This document shows positions 10,640 through 26,863 of a stretch of DNA of 64,000 nucleotides, in pieces. This stretch comes from Amborella trichopoda. Its lineage: Eukaryota > Streptophyta > Magnoliopsida > Amborellales > Amborellaceae. A program made the position numbers and the translations under genes. Location: the NCBI RefSeq assembly GCF_000471905.2, contig NW_006499436.1, forward strand, positions 7,698,802 to 7,762,801. The letters run 5' to 3'. Each line of letters starts with the position of its first letter. The first letter of the stretch is position 1. The notes below the pieces were generated by a model, which was not told where the DNA came from, made no database searches, and saw only the letters and a program-made list of their open reading frames with translations.

Positions 10640-12709
10640 TTTTCAAAAGCATGAAAGTAGCAATGGCTGCAATACACAAAACAGGAAAAAAAAATAAATC
10701 TCTCAAAAAAAAATTTATACGTACAAAAAGATGTGATTTTTTGGTGAGTCGTTTCCAAAGTAACCCAGGAGATAAGCATCGGAAAGCAGTAAAAAAAATT
10801 CTCAGATATTTAAAGGGGACCATGAACTATGCACTCACATATTAAAGGAGAACTAAAATAGCAATAGAATGATATTCAGATGCAAGGTATCTCGCGGATC
10901 CAGATGATGCGAAATTTACATCTGAGTATGCTCGGAGGGGGTGCGGTTTCTTGGAAGTCAAAGAAACAATATATTGTGGCTTTATCCACTATGGAATTCG
11001 AGTATGTAGCATGCTGTCTAACAGCCAAAGAGGCTGTGTAGGTTAAGAAGTTTCTTAATCAACTTAATTTCCATCCTGTACGTTGTGAGGCGGTGTAAAT
11101 TTTCTGCGACAACACAACAGTTATTTGTGTCTCTAAAGAACCTCGATTTCGCAAGAATTCCAAGCATATCAAGTCATACTTCTATCACATGAGAAATGAG
11201 GTGAGATTGAAAGATATCGACATCAGCAATATATCTACAGATTTGATGATTGCAAACCCTCTGACTAAGGGAGTTGTCCCTAATATTTTTGTAAGACATG
11301 TGAGAGAGATGGGGATGAAAGAAAGTGAGAAAGAGAGAATATAAGGCCTTCAAAGGCCAAGTGAGAGATATTGGGTTTATATGGCCTTTAAAGACCTTAT
11401 GAGTATGTAATGAAAAACATTTACTATAATGGAATATAAACTCTGTGGGAGTGTGATCCCTCGAAGACCACACTACGCAAATGATATTTACAGATAACGG
11501 ACTGTGCTTGACGATCTAGGCCATTCGTTTGGAAAAGCCAAAGTATCTGAGCATAAAATATAAATCAAGAAGGGTTTTTGGGTTAGCCCTTGATGAGGTC
11601 GGAGCTTATGCCTAGATGAGTGAGCCGAGGGACTGTGTGACCTTTGTGTGTGATGGTAGGCCTACAAAGATGGGGGCCAAAATCTCATCCTTGTTCCATC
11701 ACACAACATGTATATAGATAGATCGTTCGAGAAAGCTAGATATCCACCTTTGGGTGAAGCATATATATGTGCGCGAGATACCCCTATGCACCATAGAGCT
11801 ATGGTCGCATCAGGCCGTGGTGATCTTGACTTGTCTCTAGGGGAGGACCTGTAATCTACAGACTGGGATTGCGACTCCTTGGCTCATCGAGCAGACTTTG
11901 GTGACCTGCTAATGAGCCCCTGCTTGGACAATGGGTCATGAGAAACACTGGGTCAGTTCGATAAAGCAAGTGTAGTTTGTAGTCCATAGTTGAAAGTGGA
12001 GTACCCCGTGATCGTTGATTGAATTCCTGAACCATATGGATCCACTTTCCATCATATTAATTTAATTGTGTTGATTTTATTATTAAATTATTTTAGATTT
12101 ATTATTTAAATTTTTGTAAGTCATTTGATATTTTATTTCTTTTTTTTGGACTCATAAAAGTGAAGTTATTAATTTACAAAGTTATAATGTTTTAAAATTC
12201 ATTTTATTTAAATTTTAAAATATTTATTAATAAAAATTACATGGGGGTCCATAATGCACATAGGCCCACCATGTGGGTATTAGGTGGGGCCCCACATGCC
12301 ATACCTTATCTTGTTGCTTTGTCTTCAAGTTTGTTAAATATGGTAACTACATCTTGTAGTATGTGGTGAAATATTGATTAGGAATTATTGACCATATCTT
12401 ATATTGATTATTGAAGGAATATCTTGACTTGATATTATTGAAATATTCTTATGAAAAATATGAGATGGAATATGCAATTTATGGTATGCACTATATCTTT
12501 AATGGATTTAATTTATTTAAATATATTGATGGGAAAATGGTTTAAGGAAATGGGGATAATGGTTCATGCACCTTCTATAATGTTGATGGTCCATCTATGG
12601 AATGGATGGCTCAGATCTCTCACCCACAAGTCACATTGATCAACGGTCCATATTCAATCTCAATAAAGAGGCAAACTATAGGAAACCCTAAAAAAACCCT
12701 AGACTTAAA

Positions 12710-12725
12710 TTTCATTATAAATAGA
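12710..12725 (+). promoter_or_regulatory. TATA-box-like site in the presumed 3' LTR
   Basis: TTATAAATAGAGG sits just upstream of a CT-rich tract, as in plant LTR promoters (U3/R boundary). It could equally be a chance plant-promoter-like sequence. Confidence 0.45.
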
Positions 12726-12875
12726 GGTGCTCTCCCCCATCTCAACACACCTCTCTCTCCCCCATAAACTCTCTCTCTCTTCCCTAGGGGTCAGGCCCCT
12801 CTGTCTACTCTCTTATTTTCTCTCTCTACTCTCTCTCTTCTAAAAAGGACCCTAGGGGACACGCCCCAACATAGA

Positions 12876-12877
<2 letters not shown>

Positions 12878-12908
<31 letters not shown>
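12878..12908. repeat. (CT)n microsatellite
   Basis: About fifteen uninterrupted CT dinucleotides within a wider CT-rich stretch (12745-12908). Confidence 0.95.
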
Positions 12909-12910
<2 letters not shown>

Positions 12911-13363
12911 GATCTAATCTAAGGGTTGGGAAAAATTGGATTTGAGCCTAATTATTTTGGAGTTAGGGTTTTGTAGAGATTTAAGGGTGGTTACCTGGTT
13001 TGGTCGAAATTAACTTTTCCGGTTCGAGATTGAAGTTGGACCGCTGATCCCTCGCCATTGGATGTGGTGACTCAGTGTGAGGTGTAAAAAGCCCGGTTGG
13101 GGTAATCTCCAGTATCTTTTCTTTTAATTTTTTGTTCTTTTATTTTTATATTCTCAAGCACAAAATTAGGTTGTATGAATGGCATCAAGTAGTTGAGATT
13201 TATTTTATTGATGTGTTATTTATTTTTGGAATTTCTATTGTTTGTAATAAGACCACCTGTGAGTGATTTTGTTGCCAAAATTATAAGGGGTCATTATCAT
13301 TAAAAAAAAAAATTTGTATTTCCCTGGCATAAGATTACATAGGTCTTTCTTTCACTATTCATA

Positions 13364-15271
13364 TATGGTGTATGATAGGATGGTTCGGATACTTGAAAAT
13401 ATAATGCATGTGTCGGATTTAAAGAAGAGTTTCATTTCACTTTCTTCTCTCTCTAGATGTAAAAAGTTAGAGATTTATCAAGCAAGTTAGAATTCTTAAA
13501 ATTACAAAAGGGGCTCTAGTTGTGATGAAGGAAGTCGAGGAAAAAAACTTGTGTTATAAAATTGTGCGAAAAAGGGTAAATTTGGTTGTGACAAGAGGTA
13601 CATGGTTTGGCAATAGAAGATCTTGGTGGAATTAAGCAAAGTCATCGTAAGGATATTCAGCTAGGTCAAAAAATTAAAGGGCCTTTGTAAGGATATTCAG
13701 CAAGGTAAAAAGACCGATGACTATCACATGATGAGATTGAGGAAGGACTTTATATTTTTCCTTCAAACCCATGCTTAAAATTTAGTGAAGGGCCTATGTG
13801 ATAAGATTATTATATACAAATCTAGTGTTGATTTTGATCATTGTCATGGTTTGTATAAAATTTATTATTTAATTTATTTAAAGCTTCCTTAATTGACTTG
13901 TGTTTAGTATAGGAATATGCCTTCTGTTTAGTATATGAATAAAATATTGGAATGACAGGAAATGGGTACTATAAATTTTAAGAAGGAAAAAGTTTACATA
14001 GAGCCGAGCCTCTAAACAATCAAATTAGAGCCCACCACAAAAAGTTTACTAGAAGAGGTTGTTTTGATGCCCAAGTATCCTCAAATTGATCATCTCAACA
14101 TCAAGATGCATAGAAATGAGAAAAAACTGGATTTCAAGTTTTGAAAATAGTGCATCTTGTAACGCATTTTTGGACTTCCAATTTTTATTTTCAATTTTTC
14201 ATTGATCTACTCAATTTTTTAAGCTTTAAATTTTGTACATATAAAAGTATATTTAAAGCTATGCAAAGTTTTGTGGGAGAGACTTATACAAGGGATCTCG
14301 ATGACAAAAAATTAATCACTAGTTGTGCTTATAGGTGTTCAAGAAGGGTTGCATCCAAAGCATGTGAAGGGGTAGCATGGCCTTAAAATCTCAAGAATGA
14401 GAACGACGAAGGTAGAATTTACATGAGAAATACAAGTACAAAGCAAGATGAGCAAGACAAACTCGCGATAGTTATTGGGGTATAGAGGTTTTGACATTGA
14501 CAAAATTCTCTAAGTTCTTCAAGAAAGGAATAATCAAATATGGATAGTAAAGGAAGGATATGATTTTCTATCAAGGTAAAGATTGTTGGGATGATGATGC
14601 AAAAGCACATAGAACTAAACCTATGGTATTTCTCTCATCACAAGAGCATTTATGGTCATTGTGAAAAGCCCTTTTGGTAGAGACTTTATACCCATTTAGA
14701 GAAAGAAAAGTGGGTGTGTTATTTGTGAAACAAGCTCTTGAGAGAGAGAAAATAAAGTTTTGGAAGAAATAGAAATTGGGATTTTACACAAAATGCATTT
14801 GGCCGAATTTCATCCACATTTCTTTATAGCGATGGAGTTGGTTGAAGACAATAAAGGAGTTGATTAATAGTTTTTTTGTAGTATGAAAAATTCATGTTTA
14901 GCTTTTCTCCACTACTGTAAGATATTCTCTATATATTCACGAAACTTGTAAGTCTTCCATTAATAGTGAATCAATTTTTACTGGTTGACCGTGGATGTAG
15001 CCCGATTTTCGTGAGCCACATATATTTTTATGTTTACGATGATTGGATTATGATTTGTAATGTGCGGTTATATCATTGCATTTCCTATTTTTTGCTTCTA
15101 TTCATTTCCCCTTTTTTCTTATCAAATTTAATAGGCATATAGTTCTTAGGTGTATAAATTACTTGGAATCAATTTGCCAATGATAGGCCAATTGGTTTTG
15201 AGGTATTCGATTTGTTGTGGTAGAGGATTGACCGCAACAAAGGATGATCGAGTTAGTGTAGGTTCCCGACA
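13364..15271 (+). mobile_element. Ty1/copia fragment, internal remnant plus LTR (family A), fossil
   Basis: At 13370-13620 the plus strand reads like the protease-to-pre-integrase part of copia pol (VRILENIMHVSDLKKSFISL). It aligns with 60900-61100 in the second family A copy. The non-coding tail 14230-14583 also aligns with 61430-61751, including a purine-rich ATCAAGGTAAAGATT end. An LTR follows at 14584-15271. Most of pol is absent. The LTR is followed by ATTATCAAATC, a possible decayed primer-binding site, so this LTR might have served two adjoining copies, but that is only a guess. Broken and old. Confidence 0.68.
14584..15271 (+). repeat. LTR of family A copia
   Basis: Starts TGTTGGG directly after a polypurine tract and ends ...TTCCCGACA. 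It aligns with the LTRs at 59239-60092 and 61752-62386, sharing for example ATATAGTTCTTAGGTGT-like and GGTTGACC-like segments. Confidence 0.7.
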
Positions 15272-17329
15272 ATTATCAAATCAAAAATCTAAAAAGCAAA
15301 AGAAAAAAGGGTGTTTATTAACAACTTAAAATATAAGAAAATACTAATTTATTTGGCTGCATTTTAATCCACCACTTCAAGAGCAGAAAAGATCAAGCTA
15401 AAATAAATACAAAAAAATTAACGAAAATGGTAGCAAGTAAGATAGTTCCATGACAAAGATGAAAAAAAAATGCTTTGATCCTTAAAACTAGGACTAGAAT
15501 CGAAGACTCATCTGGAAGCCCCAAGTTTTCTCTCATCACATTAAGAACACCTACCTACTTCATAAAAAAACAGATCCAAAAAAGCAAATATCATATACCC
15601 ACCTCAAACCATCAATTTCTCTCTTATTACATTACAAAACATCATCAAATACATAAAAATAAGAGCAAAGAACTAATACCCACTTAAATACTATATTAAA
15701 TATGAACATATATTATTTAAATGTTATTATCTAAATATTAACTAAACATAATATTTTTAAAATGTTATTAAAATATTATATGTTAAATATTATTTAAATA
15801 TTAACACTATTCGGGTTGAATCTACATCAACCCAAACCCAAATAGTGTTCGGGTCCAAGATTTGGACCCGGACCCAAACCGTCTGGTACAATTTTCGGAC
15901 CATACCCGACTGGGGTCTGATTATCGGCTCCCGGGTCAAGTCCTAATTCATTGTCACCCCTAGGCCTCGGAACCACACTTTCTCCCCCATCATCTCTAGA
16001 AAGAGAGAAAAACCCCATGAAGCAATAACCGAAAAATAGCCAGAGCACAATCCAAATGTTCATGGTATTCAAACAAAAGACGACATCTCAATATTCACTC
16101 TCTTTTGTAAGATAATGAAAATCCATAATACATTGCTCTTATTCTTTTCATAAAAACCCAAATAAAAATATTTATAATATTTTTTAAAAATATATAAAGC
16201 TAGGCCGATCCACCGATCTCGATCTTCCAAATGGCCAATTACCGATCAAATTCTCTCAAACATGTGTAAAGATTTTCTAGAGCAGTCCAATTCACGTAAT
16301 GTTCCAAAAGAAAATAAATAAAGATCTCTAGGGACACAAACGCAAATAAAATGGGAATGGCACTCTCCCGATCTCCCTCTCTCTATTAAGCCAGCCAACG
16401 GGCCGGATTTGGGCCGGTCCTGGCCTGGCAAAACCTAGAGATTTCTACCTAGCATGAAATCATGATTGTTTGGCCAGGCCCAAAAGCTGTTTCGTTATGG
16501 CCTGGGAAGTTTGTTTTGGTCTGGGCTTGTTTTGGACTGGGCTTGGGCTGGCCCAAATATAAGCCCAACCCAATTTGAAGCCTTAATTTTTTTTCTTTTT
16601 AGTTTTTTTAATTTCTCTTCAATTGTTATTTATTTGTAAGCTAAAAAAAATAATTCTTTAAAAAAGTACACTAAAATTTTGTTTTGAAAAATTTGAAAGC
16701 CAAAAATAACATTGAGAAATAAGAAGTATTAGGAAGAGGGGTGGGTAACAATCCATCCCCCTCACTCTCTCTCTATAAAAATCCATTTACTTTCTATCTT
16801 TGAAAACAAGGTTTCTCACCCCAACGCCTGCCTCTCTCTCTCTCTAAGAGCCCATTATCTTTCTAATAACCCATTTTTTCAAACTTTCTTATCTCTCCCC
16901 AAAACCCATTCTCTAATTTTCTTTCTCCACATGGAAAGATCGTCATTGATGTGAAAATGATTTCCTATGAGAAACCCCAACTCGATTATGAAATTACAGA
17001 AGATATGGGTATTTTTAGCACAAGTGACTTCTGAATTTTAGAAAGAGAAGTTCAGATGAAAAGTAACAATACTTCTAAAGAGAGAAAATCATCCAGCAAA
17101 CTAACTGTCGTAAAGCAACCCCCTAAACTAGTCCTGTTTCCCCACTCATATATCGAAACTCTCCTCACTTTTACCTTTAGGTCGGAGAGATCCCATCAAA
17201 GGGAGGTTAAAAATATGATGATCTGGTTCAAAGGCTGGACAGATGTTAAAAACAAAATCCTAAGAGAAAAAACTAGATGATTGGATTTTTCAGGTATCTC
17301 GTTTGTTTATTTACATTTCCAAATGATAA
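15272..17329. other. Spacer with pyrimidine- and GGCC-rich clusters
   Basis: No gene is recognised. 15680-15810 is AT-rich with AATATTAT-type repeats. 15810-15920 has several (G)GGTCC/ACCCG words. 16075-16250 aligns with 49985-50215 (see repeats). 16385-16580 carries a cluster of GGCC, GGCCTGG and GGGCTTGGGC words in AT-rich surroundings, resembling the subterminal repeats of hAT-like elements. 16745-16930 is CT-rich. A plus frame at 17056-17280 is not recognised. Confidence 0.45.
16075..16250 (+). repeat. Dispersed repeat, copy 1 (CCGATC-type)
   Basis: Aligns by eye with 49985-50215: both have a CTCA(A/G)TATTCAC block, a CATAATAC/GCA...CTCTTA block, an A-rich middle and a terminal cluster of CCGATC words. 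Probably a non-autonomous DNA transposon end; ends are not defined. Confidence 0.5.
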
Positions 17330-18222
17330 TTTTTAAACAAAATTACATACATATCCGGTATACTTTGCTTTATTATAAATGTTTCAAATAAATAATTTTT
17401 TAAAAAAATTACATACACATCCGTTATACTTTGTATTATTACAATTGTACAAAATAGTATATATCCGTTATATTTTATATTATTACGAATGTACCAAATA
17501 ATTTTCGTTATTACATGTCTGTCCATTATGTTTTTTTACCTTTTATAAGATAATTTTAAAAAAAAACGACTTTAACAACTCTTTTTCAAATGTTAAACAA
17601 CCAAATTGAAGAGTTTTTAGAATATTCAACATCCGAAAATAACTCGAAAGTTTTATGTTTACATTCCCATTTTCATTTGTTCAACATCTAAAAATATGAC
17701 ATTTTCGAATTTTCAACACTACGAAATTCCAAAAACCTTATGAAATTCTTAACTTTCGAAAACGGTTTCGGATGTTGACAAATTTCTAAAATAGTTTCAA
17801 ATGCTGACATTTTCGAATATTCAACACTGTAAAATTCAAAAAACCTTATGGAATACTTAAATTTTGAAAATGGTTTCAAATGTTGGACATCCAATATCCG
17901 AAACCATTTTCGAATATTCAACATCCGAAAAATGTCACATATTCGAATATTCAATATCCGAAAATATGACCACAAAATTCTAAAAAGTTTCGAGCTATTT
18001 TCGAACAACCGAAAATAAGAATGTGAACGTTAAACTTTCAAGTTACTTTCGGATGTTGAACATCCGAAAAACCCTTCAATTAGTTTGTTCAACACCAGAA
18101 AAAAAGTAAAATCATTTTTTTGTTAAATGTGTTATGAAGAGTAGAATTGGAGAGGTAATAATAAAAACTATTCGGTACATCCGTAATAACGCCAAATATA
18201 ACGGATATGTGTACTTTTCCCT
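17330..18222. mobile_element. Mutator-like non-autonomous element with internal palindromic repeats
   Basis: The left end holds three tandem copies (about 60 bp each, 17340-17520) of a sequence with the core TACATACACATCCGTTATAC and TATTATTACAATTGTAC. The right end, reverse-complemented from 18222, carries one copy (TACACATATCCGTTATATT ... TTATTACGGATGTACC). Long inverted ends with an AAAATTACATA-like terminus are typical of plant Mutator-like elements. Between them, 17600-18075 is packed with the word AACATCCGAAA and its complement, including a 23-base near-perfect palindrome at 18047-18069. A roughly 110 bp unit is repeated at 17697 and 17807. No transposase is seen; the target-site duplication was not resolved. 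Confidence 0.62.
18047..18069. repeat. Palindrome built on the AACATCCGAAA motif
   Basis: TTTCGGATGTT and AACATCCGAAA face each other across one base: 11-base perfect arms. The same motif recurs about ten times in both orientations between 17620 and 18070. Confidence 0.9.
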
Positions 18223-18545
18223 AATTGTTATGACCTACAAAGGTAAGGAGCGATGACATTTATGAGAGGGGAAATCAACACAAACAACCACTAAATTAAT
18301 CTCTCAACATTTCCCATCGATTAAAAATAGATGTTGCTACAAAACAATCCACCGGCAAGATACACCATCATCTTCAGCCCACACATACTTATTGGTACCA
18401 ACAACACCCTCTCTTCTCCAATTGGGAATGTCTTTTCATACCACCGTCTCCAACTCTCCAAATATAGCAAAGCAAAAATGCCAAAAAAAAAAAAGGAAGA
18501 AGAAAGCGCACATGACAGGGCAACTAGTAGCTCCTCCTGCCAATC
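18223..18545 (-). other. 3' flank and presumed 3' UTR of SAHH
   Basis: This stretch lies directly downstream of the SAHH stop codon on the minus strand. It is AT-rich and shows no canonical polyadenylation hexamer that I can identify with confidence. Plus-strand frames here (18331-18595) are shadows. The Mutator-like element ends within about 325 bp of the stop codon, so it borders the gene's 3' end. Confidence 0.5.
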
Positions 18546-22825
<4,280 letters not shown>

Positions 22826-22849
22826 TTTCAGTGATCGGAAATGGCTCAC

Positions 22850-22990
22850 AAAACGCAGAGAGGAGAAGGGGTGTAGAGTGGGAGATTGGGCGAGAAGGGG
22901 GTTAAATAGAGAGAGAGGTGGGGTTGTTGGGATCTGAGTGAGCTTAAAAAATGGAGGTTAGGGTTTGGGAGGGTGAAGAGTAAAAGAAGG
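22850..22990 (-). promoter_or_regulatory. Core promoter and 5' leader of SAHH
   Basis: On the sense (minus) strand a TATA-like CTATTTAAC lies at about 22909-22902, roughly 80 bases before the start codon, followed by a CT-rich leader. Upstream, AAACCCTAACC at about 22967-22955 is a telo-box type element, common in promoters of highly expressed plant housekeeping genes. A transcription start around 22870-22880 would follow from the TATA position; this is inferred. No out-of-frame ATG was seen in the short leader. Confidence 0.55.
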
Positions 22991-24714
22991 ATTTTTCTCA
23001 TCTCGCTGCAGCCGTCCATTGCAAGTGGATCTGGTAAACAGGGTCGTCGGATCCGCGACGACAGACGCGTGTGAAAGGGGAAAAGGGAGGATTGGTGTCC
23101 CATCTAGCTTTTCTTTTTCTTGATGTTTTTGGGAGATTGGTGTCCCATCTACGTCTCCCAGCTTTTCTTTTTCTTGATTGTTTTGGGAAATGTATTTCCA
23201 GCACCTCCTTCATTTTATGTCGGTGATCCGAATGAGGTTCGTCTCAAGTTTGTTAGACAGGTCTAGATAAGTCTAAATTGATGATTTAAAAAAAGTAATG
23301 AATAATAAAATAAAAAAATTTAAAATAAAAATTTATATTGTGGGATATAGAGCAGATTTAAAAAATATTCAATAAAATTAACAAAAAGAAAAAATATTTA
23401 TGACTGGGTTCAAGAGCTCTGGGTTGAGACCAATACCATCCAAAAAAACCTTTTTTTTATCCTAATTGATTCTCATCCACATCGATATCTTGTCAAGTTT
23501 TAAATGATGTTGTATACGCTTTTTTCCTTATTTCTCTAAGAGTATAAAATAATTTGGGCAACTGCCAAATGTTTCATGATTTTATCATTATTTATAAATA
23601 TTGTAAATAGAACAATTGTTTCATGCCGACTGTATTTGTACAAGATGTGGTTCAGAAGTATAAAGCATCCACCTTAAATATGGATATAAATAGGGAATCC
23701 ATCCAAAAACAATTGTAACTACTGTTCATATGTTTTTTTAATATAATTATTATTTCAAGTTTTCAAATCTTATTCATTTTTTCCATATTTATGATCTCCA
23801 TGTTAAAGATTATATATTCTCTAAGAATTAGGATCCAATTATATTTAATATTCTCTAAAAAAATGAATCAAATTATATTTAAAAAATATATTTATTGCCA
23901 AGCCGGCATTTGTACATGTGCGGGCTTGGTAACCGAGTCCTTACATATATAATACAAGTATTATTGGGGATAAGTTTTTTGTTGAAATAAATTGCACTAG
24001 TATCGATATGAACTAGTAATATGGACGTGTGTTGCACATGATATTTAATATTAATCACTAAACTATATTTATCATTGAAAATATTTTCAATAAAATATGG
24101 TCTTAGAGATCATTGAATTTATCTTCACAGCTGAATAACTTTATGAAATAATTATCATTTTTTTAAAAACCTTGTTGATTTTGAAACTCAAATTTCCATT
24201 ATAATTCTGATATATTATTTGTGATAAAATACAATTATAGGGAGAACAAAAATTTTAAATGTTATTTTAAATAGTGGAATCAAGATTGATATAGGCAATA
24301 AAAAATAGTGAGAGAAAGCTAAAAGAGATGGGATCAAAATTCATAATTAAAAAAATAAGATTAATCAAGTATCTCCCAATAAAATAAGTAATTCTTATAT
24401 ATACTTTATCACATAGTTTTTGCTAAAAATATAATATTATAGTTACAAAGGCAATTTAATGTTCAAATAGTCGTAAAAAATTTAAAATATAAAAATTATA
24501 ATTAAAATACATACAAAAGGAAAAATTGAGATGAAAATAAATCAGATCATATAATATAAAAAAGAAAAAATAACCATTTTTCTTTCGCATTCATGATCAA
24601 TAGGCCTTACTTAATAATATAAAAAAATAAATTATAAAATAAAAATATTACTCCCCAATAGAGAGACAAAAGAGACGTAATCCATTTGAAAAATAGAAAG
24701 AGAAAGCGACAAGA

Positions 24715-24840
24715 AAGAGTAACATAAATAAATAAGTTATATATAATTAAAATAAATAATAATAAAGTGATTCAATAAAATAAAGAATAATAATAATAAC
24801 AATAATGGTAATAATAACAACAACAAAAACAATGGTAGTT
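24715..24840. repeat. AAT/AAC-rich microsatellite region
   Basis: Imperfect AAT, AATAATAAC and AACAAC trinucleotide runs, followed at 24880-24915 by an imperfect ATTAATATC repeat. Confidence 0.8.
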
Positions 24841-24929
24841 ATAGTTGTTCTTGTAGTAAGTCATTTCGGAAGCAGCTGTTGATATTAATATTAATATCAA
24901 TATCAATAATAGGAACAAACTATCTTTTA

Positions 24930-25085
24930 TTTTCTAATTATGAATTTTAAATTATTAAAAATTATCTTTTATTTTTAAATTATTAAAAATTATCTTTTAT
25001 TTTCTAATTTTGATTTTTAAATTATTAAAAATTATCTTTTATTTTTAATTATGAATTTTAAATTATTAAAAATTATTCATAATTG
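24930..25085. repeat. AT-rich minisatellite
   Basis: The phrase AAATTATTAAAAATTATC followed by TTTTATTTTC/T and TAATT(A/T)TGA is repeated about four times with a period of roughly 36-46 bases. Confidence 0.8.
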
Positions 25086-25378
25086 ATATGTTGTATCTCT
25101 TTCTTACTATTTTTCATTTGCACTATGTCCCTCTTGATTCTTGTATTTAAAATAACATTGAAAATCTTTTGGTCGTATTTAATATTTTTTTATGACATAT
25201 AGTATATCTAAATTGTTTCTTTCTTTCATACTTTTTAAATAAATTTTATACTTCTTAAGTTACCGCAATAAGAAAAACATGACCTATTGAAAATGCATCT
25301 CTCTCACATTCAAGTCATTATTTCCCATGCGTAGCAAAAAGCTCCCAGCCTAATAAAAAATATGCATATTTTTATTTA

Positions 25379-25470
25379 GAGAAAATTACGCAAAGATATG
25401 TTTTAGTTTCTGTTATTACCAAAATACCAAATATTTTCCGTTATTACTGATATAAATCAAACCAATTTCG
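25379..25470 (+). repeat. Left terminal inverted repeat of the MULE
   Basis: Pairs with 29330-29429 in inverted orientation; the outer 40 bases are the best matched and the inner part decays. Confidence 0.75.
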
Positions 25471-25692
25471 ATTGTCCAAGAACCAAAAATTTTAAATTTT
25501 TGGTTTTACAAGAACCAAAATTGTTTTTTTCTCTCTCGTTATCTTTCTTTACCCCTCTCTCTCTCTATCAACTAATCAAGTTAAAATTTTGATTAATCAA
25601 GTTAAAAAATTGATTATGTTTTTAAATTCTGCTTTTGAACAACCTAATTATTTTGTTTGTTTTTAAACACTCTCACTCTATACCATTCTTAT

Positions 25693-25778
25693 TGTGAGAA
25701 GATGTTGAATTTGATTTACAATGGCGGATTTGTACATACAGTATCAATAACGGTTCGCGGTTTCTATACCCGTTCACA
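25693..25778 (-). repeat. 3' LTR of the 2.0 kb element
   Basis: 86 bp, TG...CA ends, shares TTTGATTTACAATGGCGGAT with the other LTR. Confidence 0.82.
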
Positions 25779-26832
25779 TTCCCCCTCAAACTCGAGATGA
25801 TTTGACACAAAGCGGCTCAAGTTTGAACAATAAGTGGCGTAAAAGAAGTAAGTTTGATCTTCAGGTGTAAGGTGTGACTGTTAGAAGTAGTGGTCTCCAC
25901 GCTTAGATTGCTTGAACAACAAACACAAAATTGCAGTGGTGGATCGACAAGCCTCAAGAACAACATATGGCCTCATGAATAAACAGGATCGAGTAACGAT
26001 CAACAACAGACAAATAGGCCTTTAGAACAACTGGTATCGAGTAATGAAAACTCGATAAAACGGAAAACTCTACCTTCCAATAGGATTGAGTAACAAAAAA
26101 CTCAATCATCGAATATGATCAAGTAGTGGAAAACTTGATCATCAACCTTAAAAAGAATAATAAGATCCAATACAGATCAAATAATCGAAACACAACTCGA
26201 CAGAAAAATGGATAAGAGAAACGAAACAATGTGGAAATATGGATAGGGTAGAATCGGGCGACGCAAAATAATGGTGCGATTTATCAAAATGGTGAAAGAC
26301 AGTGCAAGATTGATGGTTGGCGAACTTTGAAAGGTGGTGCAGTGATATGGAAAGACGCGGTTCAGCTCAATGGAAACGAAGTTATTTCCATTGAGGTTAA
26401 TGGGCAAAAGGATTTGGATTTTTCAATTTGAACAAGCAAGAATTAAAATGTAGGATAATGGTCAACAAAGGCACAATGAACGACAAGGTCAACCCACCTT
26501 TTTTTTTTTTTCCTTTCTGATTTGTAGAGAAAACTTTTCGGTTTTGCTTTGGGTTTTTAATTTGTAAAACGATACCCTACATTTCAAAAACTTGAGAGAG
26601 AGAATTGGGGAACCAGAGTAAGGGAATTCGTGGTAGGATGAGAGACGTTATTCAACTGCATTGAAGCCTGTAAAAGTTAAAGAGAAAGAAAGACATAGAG
26701 GGTTTAAGAGGATAATGTATGAATTAGGGGTTTTGGGAACTCGCATTTGGGTTAGGGTTTCATCAGATCCAGTGCAGGCCTTTTGTGGCCTCGCATATTA
26801 GGAGAGAGTGAGAGGAAGGGAAGTAGAGAGAC

Positions 26833-26838
<6 letters not shown>

Positions 26839-26863
<25 letters not shown>
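26839..26863. repeat. (GA)n microsatellite
   Basis: Twelve uninterrupted GA dinucleotides inside the 2.0 kb LTR element. Confidence 0.95.

Larger units (their letters stand above)
10640..13110 (+). mobile_element. Ty1/copia 3' fragment (RNase H region and 3' LTR), fossil
   Basis: The plus strand encodes copia signatures in order: a KAVKKILRYLKGTMNYAL-type segment near 10780-10845 at the end of the reverse transcriptase/RNase H region; RNase H remnants to about 11150 (FCDNTTVICVSKEP); and the usual C-terminal IKSYFYHMRNEV...LTKGV segment at 11165-11280. About 90 bp later an AAGTGAGAGATATTGGG junction at about 11369 looks like the purine tract and start of a long 3' LTR. The LTR probably extends past a TATA box at about 12716 to roughly 13110, but its end is not firmly placed. 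The 5' part is missing and the coding remains are broken, so this is a truncated fossil. Confidence 0.75.
22991..25378. other. AT-rich spacer upstream of SAHH
   Basis: No gene is recognised. 23095-23215 holds a short duplication of a TTTTTCTTGATTGTTTTGGG-like phrase with GGTGTCCCATCTA. 23220-25378 is strongly AT-rich with simple AAT repeats and the minisatellite noted separately. Confidence 0.5.

Noticed and set aside
15827-16072. Minus frame with a repeated GPG/LGPG pattern
   Set aside because: It comes from repeated GGTCC/ACCCG words and has no recognisable domain.
22826-22849. Upstream extension of SAHH (MSHFRSLK...)
   Set aside because: The extension would start at GTG; family members start at MALLVEK and the ATG at 22825 has a good plant context.
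23000-23215. Minus frames upstream of SAHH (85 and 71 codons)
   Set aside because: Low-complexity, partly duplicated promoter-region sequence; no family match.
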